Source: Amycolatopsis alba DSM 44262 (GTDB lineage: Bacteria; Actinomycetota; Actinomycetes; Mycobacteriales; Pseudonocardiaceae). From it: DNA of 64,000 nucleotides. The notes below the pieces were generated by a model, which was not told the DNA's origin, did no database searches, and saw only the letters and a list, made by a program, of their open reading frames with translations. The number at the start of each line of letters is the position of its first letter. The first letter of the stretch is position 1. This document shows, piece after piece, positions 63,009 to 64,000 of the stretch. Position numbers and translations under genes: made by a program. Location of the stretch: contig NZ_KB913032.1 in assembly GCF_000384215.1 (NCBI RefSeq), forward strand, positions 459,021 to 523,020. Direction: 5' to 3'.

Positions 63009-63028
63009 GTGATGCACCAAGGCATCAC
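63009..63028. promoter_or_regulatory. HxlR operator candidate
   Basis: Inverted repeat GTGATGC-ACCAAG-GCATCAC in the gap between the HxlR gene and the MFS gene; extending each arm by two bases still matches at 8 of 9. It ends 24 bp before the MFS start codon, a repressing position. Confidence 0.55.
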
Positions 63029-63052
63029 CTGGGGAAACTCAAGGAATTCACC

Positions 63053-64000
63053 ATGTCACAGCGCGCTCTCGCTCTTGCAGTGCTTTGCGCCGTCTCGCTG
63101 ATGGTCGTCCTCGACGGCTCGATCGTCGCCGTCGCGCTGCCCGCGATCCAGAACGACCTCGGCTTCACCCCGCCGACCCTCGCCTGGGTGGTCAACGCCT
63201 ACCTGATCGCGTTCGCCGGGCTGCTCCTGCTGTCCGGCAGGCTGGGCGACGTGATCGGCCGGAAACGGGTCTTCCTGACCGGGCTCGGCGTGTTCACCCT
63301 CGCTTCGCTGCTCTGCGGAATCGCGCAGGACCAGACGCAGCTCCTCGTGTTCCGCTTCCTGCAGGGCGCGGGCGGCGCGCTCGCCTCGGCCGTCGTACTC
63401 GGCATGATCACCACGCTCTACCCGGAACCACGGGCGCGGGCGAAGGCCATCGGCGTCTACAGCTTCACCCAGGCCGCGGGCGCGTCGATCGGGCTCATCG
63501 CGGGCGGCACCCTCACCCAGCTGCTCGACTGGCACTGGACGTTTTTCGTCAACCTGCCGATCGGCGCGGTCGCGCTGGCGCTGGCCGTCCGGCTGCTCGA
63601 ACCCGACCACGGGACCGGACCGCGCGGCGGCGTCGACGTCGCCGGCGCCGGGCTGGTCACCGGCGGGCTGATGCTGCTGGTCTACACGATCGTCAAGGCC
63701 GAGGAGTACACCTGGGCCGACGGCCGCACGCTCGGGCTGCTCGCGGTGTCACTGCTGCTGCTCGCCGGGTTCGTGCTCCGCCAGGCGAAAGCGCGCGAAC
63801 CGTTGCTGCCGCTGCGGCTCTTCCGCTCACGGGCGGTGTCCGGGGCGAACACGGTGATGGTCCTGATGGTCGCCGGGCTGTTCGGCTTCCAGTTCATCAC
63901 CGCGCTGTACCTGCAACGGGTGCTTCGGCTCGACGCGCTGAGCACCGGGTTCGCCTTCCTCCCCGCCCCGGTGTCGATCGCGGTGATGTCCCTGGTCTTC
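63053..64000 (+). CDS. MFS drug efflux transporter (DHA2 family), partial
   Basis: First 316 residues of a 14-helix antiporter; the rest lies beyond the window. TM1 LALAVLCAVSLMVVLDGSIV with motif D1 (LDGSIVAVALPAI), motif A GRLGDVIGRKRVFLTG in the loop between TM2 and TM3, motif B FRFLQGAGGALAS, motif C-like IGLIAGGTLTQLLDWHWTFFVNLPIG, all in DHA2 order. ATG 63053 follows AAGGAATTC. Regulated by the divergent HxlR protein. Substrate unknown. Confidence 0.93.
   Translation, partial: MSQRALALAVLCAVSLMVVLDGSIVAVALPAIQNDLGFTPPTLAWVVNAYLIAFAGLLLLSGRLGDVIGRKRVFLTGLGVFTLASLLCGIAQDQTQLLVFRFLQGAGGALASAVVLGMITTLYPEPRARAKAIGVYSFTQAAGASIGLIAGGTLTQLLDWHWTFFVNLPIGAVALALAVRLLEPDHGTGPRGGVDVAGAGLVTGGLMLLVYTIVKAEEYTWADGRTLGLLAVSLLLLAGFVLRQAKAREPLLPLRLFRSRAVSGANTVMVLMVAGLFGFQFITALYLQRVLRLDALSTGFAFLPAPVSIAVMSLVF

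Overview
This window reads as chromosomal DNA of a high-GC actinobacterium of the family Pseudonocardiaceae, most likely Amycolatopsis. The assignment is inferred from the partial 16S rRNA, the codon bias, the arginine cluster order (argCJBDFR..H) followed by tyrS and an rrn operon, and dispersed palindromic intergenic repeats. I could run no search, so the genus is a judgement.

Layout. 1-1138: 5' three quarters of a 16S rRNA gene (minus strand) with its leader. 1.4-5.6 kb: tyrS, a 3-methyladenine DNA glycosylase and a beta-lactamase-fold serine hydrolase, the last divergent from a TetR regulator across a clear operator. 5.6-13.2 kb: arginine biosynthesis on the minus strand, nearly all genes overlapping by 4 bp, apparently transcribed from a leaderless argC promoter with ArgR-like palindromes. 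Where argG is expected there is only a short in-frame ORF that looks like an internally deleted ArgG C-terminal domain. 13.2-25.8 kb: a WYL regulator, a secreted tripeptidyl-peptidase-like hydrolase, AlkD, a large P-loop/TPR protein, pheST and a membrane protein. 25.8-28.6 kb: infC (apparent ATC start)-rpmI-rplT-trmH (apparent CTG start) and a divergent DUF1844 protein. 28.9-34.1 kb: a solitary one-module type I polyketide synthase (KS-AT-DH-KR-ACP). 34.1-35.8 kb: GntR regulator and ACC deaminase.

The most coherent system is at 36.0-48.2 kb. Two divergent operons carry RidA, an IclR regulator and a KDG-kinase-like PfkB protein on one side. On the other are a fold-III PLP dehydratase/deaminase, an N-acyl-D-amino-acid deacylase family enzyme, a GntP permease, a Tat-exported beta-propeller lactonase, a CUT1 sugar ABC importer without ATPase, and a cytoplasmic GH20 hexosaminidase. 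Together they match, step for step, an oxidative route for chitin oligomers: lactone to aldonic acid, import, N-acetylglucosaminate, glucosaminate, 2-keto-3-deoxygluconate (KDG), KDG-6-phosphate.

48.3-53.7 kb: a divergent pair of STAND-type NTPase genes. One is an unusual HTH-NB-ARC-TPR-glycosyltransferase fusion; the other is a TIR-NB-ARC protein. Both look like innate-immunity proteins. 53.8-64 kb: a Phd-like protein, a frameshifted secreted beta-helix gene, snapalysin, a MerR-regulated quinone reductase, a CitA/DcuS-type two-component system beside a DctA transporter, a DUF6000-like protein, and an HxlR regulator divergent from an MFS efflux pump cut by the window end.

Two dispersed palindrome families recur between genes. 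One forms long perfect hairpins 4-11 bp from stop codons (likely terminators). The other is built on a GCGAAAG-CCA-CTTTCGC core. No CRISPR array, insertion sequence, prophage or tRNA gene was seen.
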